Positions 1 through 11,100 of a stretch of DNA of 64,000 nt are shown in pieces (within the stretch, counting starts at the first letter, position 1; each line of letters opens with the position of its first letter). The notes under the pieces are model-generated. The model was not told the DNA's origin, searched no databases, and saw only the letters and a list, made by a program, of their open reading frames with translations. A program made the position numbers and the translations under genes. This DNA is from Topomyia yanbarensis (Eukaryota > Arthropoda > Insecta > Diptera > Culicidae). The stretch is taken from the NCBI RefSeq assembly GCF_030247195.1, contig NC_080671.1, positions 13,280,843 through 13,344,842 on the forward strand, written 5' to 3'.

Positions 1-210
1 ATCAAATATTTCATTCATCGCAGCGGACATGAATTGAATTTCGTTTTCTTTCAAGTTCACGCAGCGATGTCAATTTTTTAAGCTCTGAATGCATCAAACA
101 TTTTAATAAAATTCAGAGATGTTGCAAACAGTCTGCCCTTCCACGCCACGTGTTCTATTTTGAAAAATCTGGCTCCATCAAAGCGGTAAAAAATGAAAAC
201 TGAAGACACC

Positions 211-240
211 GCCAAATAGCCCCGGTCTCCCCTACTGCTG
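211..240. repeat. Dispersed GGGGCTATT-type element end
   Basis: On the minus strand this reads as TAGGGGAGACCGGGGCTATT. The same motif (GGGGCTATTCGGACC and variants) recurs at both ends and inside the element at 45485-46345. It is therefore probably one terminus of the same family. The other end is not seen nearby. Confidence 0.45.
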
Positions 241-2869
241 AATCGAAATGTTTGTCTAAAAATTATCTTTATCTATCTTTCGATGCACCAGGTCAGGTGT
301 ATCTTGTATCGGCAGTTGCTGTTTTATTTTCCTAACTTTTACTACTTGCGGTATTTCCATAATGGTTCCCTTGTGATTCAAAATTGTTTGAAATTTCAAC
401 ATCGAAAAACGTGTGTTATGCTTGTTTCAGGGTCGACCATATGAAACAATTATAAGCAGGTATATAAAATGATTATTTAGGGTTCCCTGTTGGTAAGTGA
501 AACACCATCGAGCGTCGTTTAATGAAAATAAATTTGGTGTCGGTCGTCCCAAATAAAGATACTCTACGGCAAGGTCTTATTTGTTTAGATAAATCTCTTT
601 GACAAGTGTCATCTGCCGCGTACATTAGGAGTCATACAAGGTAGTATTCGAAGGGCAGCCAAGAGCCAGTTTCTATTGTTCACTAAGGCCCCATAGCGAC
701 AGTATGTATAGCAAAAAAGCGCTAAGTGTATTATCTAACCAACTCGTGACCAATCGTATTTGAAAGGAAACTAGGCGCTCTCATGCAGATGCTGACCTAA
801 CAAAGCGTTTCGGTAATTGATCATGACGGTTTCATTTGGAGGTTTCACACAAAAAGTTATGATCTAACATAACGAGACTGCTGATGCATTCCGAACCATT
901 TATCATACAGTTTAGCTGCACCGAGAGAGGAGATGAATTTTTTGTCGATGCTACGTTTGCCTGCTCGTTCATATATCTTTCAAGTAGTTTGCGAAAAATT
1001 CAAATTAGCCATACCCTCCCCGACGTCCATCTTCGTTCAACGACTGTAGTTGGCGTTTGATGGGCTCGTTTTGACTGTAGAGAACTAAAGCTCGTAACCT
1101 GAATTCGCTTCCATTGCTACCCAATCGATTTGCATGGCTCCGATTTTTACAAGTGTGATTTTGTTTTGCTACTTCTCATGGACTATAGCAAGCACACGTT
1201 ACATATGCCAGCTCATCTTGCATTTTAATGACGCCGCTACGAGACGACCGTCGAAAAGTTTCTGCGGCCGGCTGAATGAACTTCAGAGTAAAAAGATGTG
1301 CTGTTCGGTGGAGTGCCGAGAAGAGGTAATATCGTTTTTGTCGGATCGCGGTAATATTGAGGAGTCGTGGCACGTTGCACTTGAAGGATCTGATTTACCT
1401 TGACTGTTTGATTGGGGCGAGGCTAACTGCAGACAAGAGGAAGATCGTGCCCAGCGATGACCGCTTTCACTCACTGACAACTTACCGAGAATGGTTAAGT
1501 GGATGACTGGTATGGTTTGAAAACCGAAACTTTCCTTTTAGTAGCAGTATTACTTTCCAAACGGTAACTTGCTCTCATTTGTTTACTGTAATTATGGAAA
1601 TTAGGAAACCGTTATCTTCTAGTATGCCCAGCCAAAATTGATAAGAATTCAATTTTTGATTTCTAATGAATACCCAATTCTGGTTATACAGATCCTACTG
1701 ACACTAAGAAATCTTTCTGGTTGAGAATTGGGGCACATGACATGATAACTTGCTAATAAGTTCAGCACTTTACCTCAACAACAGCAGACCCCATATTTTT
1801 AATCAAGCTAAAAGTTCGAAGGTGAACAAATTACCAATATCTCGATTAGATTGCTTGGGCCGTGAAAAATTATGCATGACTGTAAATGATTCCGTTGTGA
1901 ATTACAATAACGCCGGCCGTGAAAGATAATCAGCAAAATGCGAAATTAGTACCGGTCGCACAATCTTATGAATTGCAAATGTAACAAAAAAATCCCGAAA
2001 CAAGATAAAAAATGAAAGCAAGAAAAAACTTACCCTGCTGGATACGCCAAGACACCTGTTGTCGAAGAAACGTCCAATCCCGCGTTGCTGCATACTGTCA
2101 GCCCAAGGATCTTCTTCAGCTTGATCTGTAGCAAAATAAACAAGAGAGAAACAATGTTAGTCTGATGGTGACCTTCAATGGGATTTGCATAAATATAAAT
2201 AGTAAGAGGCATACTCAGAAGTGGAGGAGTTATTGGATATAAAATCCCCCCGTCGAAAATTATTTTGCATGTCGAAAAATAATGAAATAATATAATGAAA
2301 TTTATTAAGGTACATTGAAAACCAACTATTTCGAGCATCATGAGGACTTTCAAAAAATTGCGGGAATATATTATTCTTATTACTAGATACCGGAGATTAG
2401 TTTCAATCTTAACCATCCCGGTTTGAATTACATTTGAATGATTGTACCATATTTTGAATTTAGAATTTGTTTTCGGTAAGGAAGTTCGAGCAAGTTAATT
2501 GATTTTAGAACAAAAAATAGCTCAGCAAAAAACTTCGAATTTAATATTTGCAAAAAATCTGTTGTTCCTGATATTTTCTGCAGCTAATCAATGTCTTTAT
2601 GGATTGCAAAATTATTTAGTCATAAACTTGAAACCAGTTTGAAATTATTAAGATAGAAAATGGCAAATGTTATTGATTACGCATAAAACAAAAGGTAATT
2701 TTAATTTTTACCCAAAAATTGTACGATATTTCAGTTTATAAAATTGCACAAAATATTTTAGGAATATTAACTAGAATAGAATACATTGAAACTGAATATC
2801 ATATCCCAAAAGGAAAAAAATGGATTAAACCAATTTGCGCATTATGGGCACAAAACCCCACTTAAATTA
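241..2869. other. AT-rich stretch without a supported gene
   Basis: No protein family, RNA gene or clear inverted repeat was recognised here. An 89-codon plus-strand frame at 1134-1403 starts with a hydrophobic, signal-peptide-like run (MAPIFTSVILFCYFSW...). It has no recognised domain or splice context, so it is noted rather than called. Confidence 0.5.
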
Positions 2870-2990
2870 GGTTTAATTTTTTTGTGTGTCGAATTCATCT
2901 CGTCAGTAACTAGCACCAACTGAGTGTCTAGTTAAAACTAGTACCCAAATTAGCACTAGGTAGACACAAAAAAATCCAAAGAGTTTACAC
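2870..2990. repeat. Dispersed repeat with 'CTCGTCAGTAACTAG' motif
   Basis: The string ATCTCGTCAGTAACTAG here recurs near 50920, and AAACTAGTACC..AATTAGCACT recurs near 55007. Part of the interior is self-complementary (CTAGTTAAAACTAG). This indicates a short non-autonomous element or its remnant. The family is unidentified. Confidence 0.4.
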
Positions 2991-3134
2991 GACACATGTG
3001 AACGTCCAACGATGAAATATCAGAAAAAATCCACCAATTCTGATAGTTGTCCACTACCCCAAAATCTATCAAACTACAATGATTGTGAAATAATTTTAAT
3101 TTGCATAACATCAGATTTTTAGTAAGCTGGGATT

Positions 3135-4045
3135 AATGTTTCAATTTCATCCCTTCAAGAAAATTCGGATCTCTCTCTTCGTGCCATTAGCAAGAAATTG
3201 GAAATTGTTCAATCAACGGTAAGTCGTAAGTTTTGTTTAAGTTTTGAAACGGTACAACGAACGTTTGACCGTCGATAGGAAGGAAAAAAGTGACCAAAAT
3301 GGATATCTGTATAGTGTTAAGGATGGGGTAGTGGAAACTTTGATGGGGAATCCCAATGATGCAGTGAAAGACGTGACGAAAAAACTGAATTTAATCAAAA
3401 ATGTTGTGTAAGATGCAAAAAAACACGTAGGACTCCAAAGTACAAAAAGCGCTGATTTGTGACAAAAGGCAGAATACAGTGGGTCAATCACGTGCGCGGA
3501 AGGCCTACACTCAGCTGTTGACAAAATCGCATTGGATGAGGAGATTTATATGAAAGCAGCGCATGGGCTCCTTTTCTACTCTTTTGATAAGTTCGACGTC
3601 CCTGATGAAGTGGCACAGAAGGAATAGTCTAAGTCCGCTAAAAACCATGGTTTGGCAGGCAATTTGATCGTGTAGAAAACGAAACACCTCGTTCGTGACA
3701 AATGGAACGCTCAAAAGGTAGGTGTACTTGAAAGAATGCCTCCAACAGCATCTAGTTCCACTCATGAGGTCTCGTGATGGTCCAATGATTTTCTGGCCGG
3801 ATTTAGCCTCGTGCCATTATTCGAAAGAAGATCCGAACTGGGCTAAGCAGATCAATTTCGTGCCACAGAACCTTGTCTCACGAACGCACCAAAATTTGAG
3901 AAAAACTGGACCATCATGAAGCAGGTACTTCGGAAGCATTCCAAGGAATTAAATGCAAAAGCGGAAGTAAGGAAAAATGGATTTCGAGACAAAAACAATT
4001 TGACCCAAGCATTGTATTTTATTTTATTTCCCGAAAGTTTGAAGA
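3135..4045 (+). pseudogene. Tc1/mariner-superfamily transposase, decayed
   Basis: Reading across frames recovers the order of a mariner-like transposase. There is a helix-turn-helix region ending in LKRYNERLTVDRK (near 3245-3285). A first catalytic-aspartate block follows (ALDEEIYMKA, near 3525-3560), then YLKECLQQ and IFWPDLASCHYSK (near 3722-3830, second Asp), then APKFEKNWTIMKQVL (near 3885-3935, the Glu). The FWPDLASCHYS block and the long Asp-Glu spacing fit the D37E-like mosquito group; that assignment comes from family knowledge. Several stops and frameshifts make it non-functional. Terminal inverted repeats could not be placed with confidence. Confidence 0.8.
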
Positions 4046-4984
4046 CCATCGGATGAATGGGTTAATTGTTATGTAATTTGGTTTCTTGAACTTTAAGGGA
4101 CGCTTAGAAACGTTTTACAATTCAAAATAAATTTTGTCCGACAATAAAAACGCTCACGTCTATTGTAGACACACTGCTATCGATTCTTTCTCGGCGAGCA
4201 ATCATTTTCTGCTCTGTCCTCTACTATTTATTGATCTCCAGAATGCACTCTACCTCGCTCTCGTATGTCGTCCATCCATTTCGTCTTTGCTAGAGCAGTT
4301 TTGGTTTTCACTGTTGGACCTATTTTTGATAACATTCGGTGTTCTGAGTGATTGTGATATCTCCACTATCTTTTCTTTTCACTACTTCGTTAGGTGTGGT
4401 TGTTGTTGTTAATTTGGTAAAAAGGAAACATTTTTTAAATTGTTTTGGCGATATGGAGTGTTAGAATATTCATTCTATTGCTATTTCGCGAAGAATATTT
4501 TCTCGAATACTCATTGCAAAATACGGAAAATTTCTAAAAACCAAAACTTTTCGATGATACAATTAAGCCTTACAAGACAAATATTTTCTGTTTAATATAT
4601 ACCGATTGATATGAACACTAAAGAAGATTATGCGTTGCAGTCGAAATACTACTATCTGTTTTGATAGTGAAATGCTAGTGCATTTTATTATTATTACTAT
4701 TATAGTGGAGTTAAACGGACATCTATCTTAAGAATGTCGACTTAAAATTGAGTGCGTGACAATGAATCTCCGAAAGCGTTTCAAAAATTAAAAAAAAAAA
4801 TTGTTTTGCTATGTACATAATAACTCAAAATCTGCTGAAATTTTGTACAGTATTTGTCCACATAATTCTTCCCTGGTAACGATGGGATCTATTTATTTTT
4901 TATTTGATTTTTGAATTTTTTGTAACACTTTGAAGTCAGATATACGATTTTCGCTAAAATAAACGCGGCTAACATGTTGTTGTT
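4046..4984. other. No supported gene
   Basis: Low-complexity AT-rich DNA, including a TTATTATTACTATTATAG run near 4686. No family resemblance was seen in any frame. Confidence 0.5.
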
Positions 4985-5040
4985 TTTTTAGAGTGGTCCT
5001 ACTGGAGTCGTATAGGTTGGTTCTCAGAAAGGTTCCATGT

Positions 5041-5083
5041 CAGAATCACTCATTACAATTACAGATGAGACGGGAAAAACTAA
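5041..5083. repeat. Target-site duplication, left copy (43 bp)
   Basis: Matches 5623-5665 at 41 of 43 positions; both begin CAGAATCACTCATTACAATT and end GACGGGAAAAACTAA. They flank the retrotransposon fragment between them. Confidence 0.85.
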
Positions 5084-5622
5084 TCAGGAATCAGAATATA
5101 TTGGCTTAAATGGCACGTTCCCCGTATATAGTCGGGGATTTGTGCCTTGCCGTGTGATTTCATCATTTCCTGAGCGGAAGGAAAGGACAAGGAGGTATGG
5201 GGAAGTAGAATTGGAAGGGTGGGAAAAATAACAACACAAAACAAAAATAAACAACAGGTAAGTTAAACTCACAAGTAGTTCAACTTGCCTGCGAATAATC
5301 CTAAAGCTCTTTATCACATTGGATAAGAAACTTTAGTATGTCTCTGAGTTTCAGTCGTCCAAACATGGTTTCGTCATTATAAGGACGGCTGAAGACTCGA
5401 AATCGTAATTGCGCTACCGCTGGACAGTTGCATATCAGATGATATGAGGCTCCGTAGTCGGATTCACAAAGATCACATGAAAAAGACTCAGCGCGCTGAA
5501 TAGTTGCCATGTGATAATTAAGTTTGCAGTGGCCGGTTAAAGCCCTGGTCAGCATGCCGCAGTGAAGCTTCGAAAAATGTAGGAGATTTTTCGAAACCAC
5601 TAGATTTTTTGAAACCACTGGG
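5084..5622 (-). mobile_element. 5'-truncated LOA/I-type non-LTR retrotransposon
   Basis: Minus-strand insertion retaining only the 3' end of ORF2 and the 3' UTR, as expected for a 5'-truncated target-primed insertion. It is bounded by a 43-bp duplication. The same 3' module is present at 33430-33910 (minus), 25540-25626 (3' UTR only) and 63620-63835 (plus). The 3' terminus ends close to ATATTCTGATTCCTGATT. Confidence 0.85.
5301..5618 (-). pseudogene. ORF2 C-terminal zinc-knuckle tail of LOA/I-type element
   Basis: The 105-codon frame contains LTGHCKLNYH, then a cysteine/histidine cluster CDLCESDYGASYHLICNCP (C-x2-C...H-x2-C). This is the region that follows RNase H in I/LOA-clade ORF2 proteins. 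It ends at a natural stop after LIQCDKEL. The N-terminal edge is the truncation point; a short duplicated phrase (VVSKNL) precedes it. It is a fragment and cannot encode a working polymerase. Confidence 0.8.
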
Positions 5623-5665
5623 CAGAATCACTCATTACAATTGCAGACGAGACGGGAAAAACTAA
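5623..5665. repeat. Target-site duplication, right copy (43 bp)
   Basis: Right partner of 5041-5083; the two differ at two positions only. The flanking monomer repeat continues immediately to the right, which shows that the element landed inside that repeat. Confidence 0.85.
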
Positions 5666-7080
5666 ACACTAAAACACTGCTTGAGGTCAATTGCCCCGGG
5701 TCATGGTTTTTATTGTGATATTGAGTGCTCGGATGCGGGTACGTCGAAATTTCATGGTCGCGTGGGAACGAGCGTTTATATGCTCGCGCTTGACTTGCAT
5801 GCGCACCACCGTTACAAACTAGTTTACTTAATCACTGGAACGTTTTCATGTTTGTGAGATCAAGGGCGTATGTGTGCGTAGATGATCGCGCAGAGTTCGA
5901 GCGTTTAAATGTTACCGTGCTCAAACGCGTAGGCATTTCTATGTCGCTTGCTCTAACTTTTATGAAACTTCGCGTGCATAAATGCGATTGTACTGTATCG
6001 CTTTTGTTGGCTATTTGTGCGATTGTATATTTGTGTGACTATTTGCTTATTCAAGTGAATTCTTGAAGATTTGCGGGGACCGCGGGGCTGATGGTTAATT
6101 TTGAGTGTACGGTTCAGATGCTAGAAGAAAATGAGTCCCTCTATATCACTAGGGCTCCCGACAAATGTCGTTCTGAAACTTGTGTACAATTGTATATGAG
6201 CGATTTTTTTAGAATGGTCTGACTGAAGGCATGGACCTGTGCAGCTCGGACTGAGGTTAGCAGCTTCCGGAAGTGACCGATTCAGTTTCGCGTGGGAACG
6301 CGACTTTGTATAATCCCGCTTGAGACCGCGATTATAAATTCGTAGGTGTAAACACGTTCATCTAATCACACAGATTTTTTTTATATTTGTGAAACCATTT
6401 ACATATTCGTGTTGACTTTTGAATGTTCTCGTAAACCGCGGTTTTGAATGTACGGTTCAGATCTGAAAGAGAGTACGCTGCCCCATATTACTAAAGTAAC
6501 CGACCATGGCACCCTGAAGCTTCCAATGTATAGGATTTTGAATTCTTCTGAGACGAAGATGGAAGGCATGGACCTAGACTGCTAGGATCAAATGAAGGGG
6601 CTTCCGCATGTGACCAATTTATAATGGTGTGGGAACGGGCATTAGTATAATAGCACTTGAGGCTTGTATTATCGTGAAGGGCACAAGCGTTTCTACGTCA
6701 ACATGTTTGATCACGTGACCGATTTAATTTCTTGCATGCTAGCGTGTGTATAGCTTCGCGTATTTAAATTCGTTTTTCTAACCAAGTAGCCGTTTGCATA
6801 TTCGAGTGGGCTTTTGAATGTTTGCACTGGTAGTTATTCTGGTTTTAAAATTTGAGTGTACTGTTTAGATGGGGGAAGAGAGTTAACTCGTCCCTCCCCT
6901 AGTTTCCAACTACGGCGACCGGAGACTTGCTGTCTAGTGTTTATGAGTTCCGTATTTTAGAGCGGGATCTCCCAGACGAGTGTGAATCATGATCGCGCGA
7001 CAGCGGCTATTTGTATGTAGTCACATGAGACCGAGTTTAGAAATTCGTAAGTGCTATCACGTTGACTTAAGTCAAGTACA

Positions 7081-7956
7081 AAGTAGTGGAGAAAAAGGGA
7101 GCTAAACTCGTGATTTTTTAAAGGGTGTTATGCAACCTTACGGCGAACACTCCAAGACGAACCGCTCAATTGAAATCAATAAATTAAAAAAATATTGAAG
7201 AAAAATGTGTTGTGGTGTTCTTAAACGGATCGGTTTCCAAATAAAATAAAAATTCCCTGCAAAAAAACGATATTGACCATAAATCCAAAGTTATTCGGTG
7301 CTCAAAATTTTAAAAATGCATTGCACGGAATCGAAATTTTTTTGGTGAAAAAGGAACCGTTTAAGTACACGAGAATGTAATTATAACAATTCAAAACAAA
7401 TTTAGAAAAGTCCGATGAATAGTATTTGAGATATTCACCGCAATGGTGCTTTTCAGAAAATTTCTTTCCGAGATAATTGGGTTTAAAGTTTTGTGTTAAC
7501 TTCATTCGTGGAGGAGCTAGCAGCGCGCTATAGACCGCTGTAATTGAAATCAAGTACTCCGATCTGGATAAAATATTTTCAAAAGTATGTACTTTCAGGA
7601 CATTTTATAAAAAAAATAATTTGAGCTCCAACTTTGTATATAACCCCTTAATCGCCGAGACGTTTAAAATAACTGGGACATCGTGGGCGTAGATATGTGT
7701 AAATCATTGCATTTTCGATCGGCTTTGTATTATCGTGAAAAGCTCGTGCGTTTGTATGTTATTATGCGCACTATGCTAGTGCGTTCGTAATCTCGCGCAT
7801 ACTAATAATCGTGTCGTCGTTTGTATATTCATGTCCCCTTTTAATATGGCACCAAGAAAAAAACACCAAAAGAAGAAAAACAGTAGAGGCTAGATGGACG
7901 TACGGCTCGTACACTACAATATATTAGAGAAAGTCGTTAGATATTGTGACAATCCT
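7081..7956. other. No gene; monomer-repeat fragment at 7690-7850
   Basis: 7690-7850 carries words of the CGCG-rich monomer family (GATCGGCTTTGTATTATCGTG, TCTCGCGCATACTAA). The remainder is AT-rich with no recognised family. Confidence 0.5.
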
Positions 7957-8087
7957 GCGCAGAAAAGAACACTTGTCGTTTTTGGAGCTAGCATCAGTCC
8001 GACGCCAGCTTAGTCCTGTCACTAAGTTAGTGTCGGATTCTGATGAGACGTAGGTGAAACGGAAATTTCATAACTAATTTAAATTAA
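7957..8087 (+). repeat. Hammerhead-family dispersed repeat, copy B (decayed ribozyme)
   Basis: The order GGAGCTAGC..., CAGCTTAGTCCTGTCACTAAG, GTGTCGGATTCTGATGAG, GTGAAAC and ATAACTAATTTA matches the copies at 44506 and 50454. The 10-bp stem I (AGTCCGACGC with GTGTCGGATT) and the inner hairpin CTTAGT/ACTAAG are intact. However, stem II (GAC GTA GGT) is mispaired and the position before the cleavage-site U is A instead of G. The ribozyme is probably inactive. Confidence 0.7.
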
Positions 8088-8497
8088 TAGTTACAACTTT
8101 TCACTTTGGCCAAGAAGCTTATTAAAAGTTAAGTTTAGTCAGAACAGTGGAATGGTATAAAAATCACTAAGTTGGAAAATTTGCTTACCACGTATTTCAA
8201 TTAAATATTTAGAACTTAATCGGAGACTAAGTGTGGCAATTTACGGAAATATTATTAAACACAGGATAGTTGATCTTTTAAACAATATCCTTTCTGGCAA
8301 ATTTCCTTGTCTCAGTCCTAACGAAGAAATTTACCCTATAAATCATTCTCCTAATCTTCGCACCCTGATCAGAAAGGATTCTTAGTATCAGTAAGATCGT
8401 AGCACTATCTTAAAGAAATGCCATCTCTGGTGAGACATTTACCCGGAGATTTTTGCTGATCCGAATGTAGACTTCAAGAGAAACATAAGGGTGCGCA

Positions 8498-8552
8498 GAA
8501 ACCAGATAGCATTTTGTATTGACATTGTTGATACAAAATGCTATCTGGTTTC
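8498..8552. repeat. Perfect 22-bp hairpin
   Basis: Arms 8498-8519 and 8531-8552 are exact reverse complements (core CCAGATAGCATTTTGTAT), separated by 11 bp. It may be a tiny foldback element or the result of a recent local inversion-duplication; no flanking duplication was identified. Confidence 0.85.
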
Positions 8553-8647
8553 TTACAATATAACACTGTGTAGTAAATTGCCAAATTTTAAAAGCATTCA
8601 CCATAGAATTCACTGTTTATAATGCTTATCAAAGTTCTGCGTCGTTC

Positions 8648-8862
8648 CACAGCGAGAGTGATTGGTACATTTGGATTCTTTGTGGTCAGTCGGAGAAGCG
8701 ATATTCTAACCAAACAAAAATAATAATGCCAGAAAAAAACGCAAAAAAGAATTATACATTTATTTTTGCTTTTATTACTTGAATTATCGTTTTAGTTTGG
8801 TTATAATATCGCTTCTCCGATCGACCACAAAGAATCCAAATGTACCAGCCACTCTCACTGTG
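8648..8862. mobile_element. Foldback MITE with 68-bp inverted arms
   Basis: Arms 8648-8715 and 8795-8862 are about 90% identical reverse complements (for example TACATTTGGATTCTTTGTGG against its complement). They surround an A/T-rich 79-bp spacer without coding capacity. This is typical of a long-TIR MITE; no superfamily can be assigned because no clean target duplication was found. Confidence 0.8.
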
Positions 8863-11013
8863 TAACAAAATTCAAATAATCATTGCTCTCTTTAACAGCT
8901 AACAGCCAAACAAAGTAGAGCCGGCGGGACACCTTCTGACCGTACCCCTCTCTGAAATCGCCAGTGAACGTAATTAATATAATTTATTTATTACTCAATT
9001 TGTCATTGTGTTACAGCATGTTTTGCATATTCTTGTTTCCAAGAAACTCAATATAAGCCTGTACAATTTGAATAAATGAAAACTTTTCCAGTTTTGGGAC
9101 CCGGCAGATTCAGATCTTTTCCCCTACAAAGACGATTTGTAAACATTCATAAAACTCTTATCTTGGGTGCATGGGGAATTGTAAACGTGGTGTATGACGA
9201 ACACAATGCTCTAGGGTGGTACCTCAGAGATTGGAGTCAAGCTAAAGTATGAAAGGAAACGGAAACCACAAAAAAGGCAAACCGTGCTGAATACGAAGAA
9301 CGCTTGCATGTTTCATGGCAGTTTTTTCTTCTACTTGTAATGTTGATACCAAAGCGCCATATGGCACACACTCCAACTACGCCAACTACGCAAACATCTC
9401 TTTAGGCTTCTGGGCGTTTTCCTTCCGAATTGTTACACGTTGATGCTGTGGAGCGCAAATATGCAGAGAGCGATCGTTTCACGTTCCAGTTTGGTACCCG
9501 GTACGGTATGGCACGGTATACATATGAATAGGACGCATAATATATGAGTGCAACAACAGCTCGTTTTGCCATTTTGCTGCACTCACTGAAAGGATTGCGG
9601 TGAATAGATGGGAGGTCTTTGAAATATGTAACAAACTGTGGAAGCACTTTCTGCCATAAAGAGGTAGCAAATTGCACCGGAACGAAATTGGATAAATGAA
9701 ACCTTCTCCGTTTTGTCGAAGCAAGGTAAGCCAAAGCCCTGAAATGCCAATTAAAAACCTACTCGTAGTATTACTTCATCGAGATCCTCAGCTTACATGC
9801 ATGCATGACCGCCAGACAGATCAGCTTTTCGCTGTCCACTAGGTACTTCACAGCTGGTCGAACGGAACAATCACGCAGCCCACTGACAATTGATCTGTGC
9901 TAGGGCCAGTATCAACGTCTACGCCCAAACACCATAACTGTCTTGTGTTCAGTTTGATCATGCTCTATACGTCCGAAGCTGGTAACATATATGAATTAAA
10001 AATGGCAACACTGGACCACACAGAATGTAAACCCATCATTAGCGAAGAACTTAACGCTGGGACTGACATTTCTTAGGTGCAGCATGACGACTAGGAAATT
10101 TAATATATCAGCTGTTCGTTCCAATGACCTATAGTAGAAATCTTCGATCAGAGCGTCAGAAGCGTGTGCCCCTGATTGCAACAGACATATCAATGCAACG
10201 TAGCTGAGCATCGCATCGCTGAGATCCGTAACTTGTCATTCACGAATTATCCGCTTGTTTGCCTGAGAAGACTGCAGTCTCCGTTGAACGCTAATGAAAT
10301 AGGTGGTAAACGCAAATATGACAACAATAGTACAAGTGCTATAGCGCGCTAATTAAGTGTCATAAAACTCGTTCAAATTATCAAACTAGGCGTACACAAA
10401 AATGAAGTTGTTTGTTTTAAGAATTTATCTTCCATCTACGTGACCTTGGGACGTATTGTGCTCGCTCGACGCCCACCACTAGGCTAAAGTCGGTTTTGCG
10501 ACACCCAGTGGTGGATTAGATAATGCAGCGTTCCAGTCGATACCAGCTCCCGGCGGCATAGAGAATGTATTCTACTTCGGGAGTTCGATAGACTGTCCGC
10601 CCTCTCAGAAGCTAAGTTCCAAAGTTTCGATCCGACCGAGCTGTTTCCGATGACTTACTCAACGCAAGTTGACGAGTTGGAACTGACAGCACATTTGCAT
10701 GCTGACGTGGTCAGGAGAGCTGGAGGTTAATTGCATGGTGATCTCGGGGGCAAATAGTAGGCGTACCGATTATACAAGTATATTATTTGTTTTTGAACTA
10801 CGAGTTAAGGTTTTCATCAGTTAATGGTTCGCTATAAACTGATGTGGGTCTATTATAAACATCTCAATGTTGTGTATTGCTGCGACATTGAATTTCATTC
10901 TTTGTGTGTGCTTTTCTTATTGTCATTGGGTGATAACAGGAATGAAAATAAATACTTCCCCTAAGCATATGCTGATTTTGTGTTTGCTGTAGCATTACAC
11001 TGGGTTTACATAA
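8863..11013. other. No supported gene
   Basis: A mixed-composition stretch. 10470-10510 has an imperfect inverted pair (CCACCACTAGGCT and AGTGGTGG). Overlapping frames on the minus strand at 9402-9734 have no recognisable domain. No RNA gene was seen. Confidence 0.45.
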
Positions 11014-11100
11014 CTTATACTGCCGTTATAAGTTTAATTGTCCCATGTTCTATGGGATTCCCTATTTACATGGGACAATTATGCGTAGAACGGAAGTATT
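11014..11100. mobile_element. Small MITE-like inverted repeat
   Basis: AATTGTCCCATGT (11036-11048) is perfectly complementary to 11068-11080. Outside it, ATACTGCCGTT pairs imperfectly with the far side (ATACTTCCGTT after complementing). A similar TATACTGCCGTT word occurs near 43722, which suggests a dispersed family. Confidence 0.5.

Larger units (their letters stand above)
4985..7080. repeat. Degenerate monomer repeat array (CGCG-rich), with nested insertion
   Basis: Blocks recur every roughly 340-410 bp. Each has a variant of GTACGGTTCAGATG (near 6107, 6450 and 6857), then a 'cc..tatcacta' phrase and words such as TTCGCATATTCG, TCGCGTGGGAACG and CACGTTTACTTAATCAC. The same words occur at 7690-7850, 16950-18299 and 41440-41765. 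The repeat is interrupted by a LOA-type retrotransposon at 5084-5622. The array lies outside any recognised coding sequence. The similar block at 16950-18299 abuts an RTE 5' region, so these may be 5' UTR monomers of that element (inference). Confidence 0.65.

Noticed and set aside
1134..1403. 89-codon frame with signal-peptide-like start
   Set aside because: No domain, no splice or promoter support, overlapping frames on the other strand.
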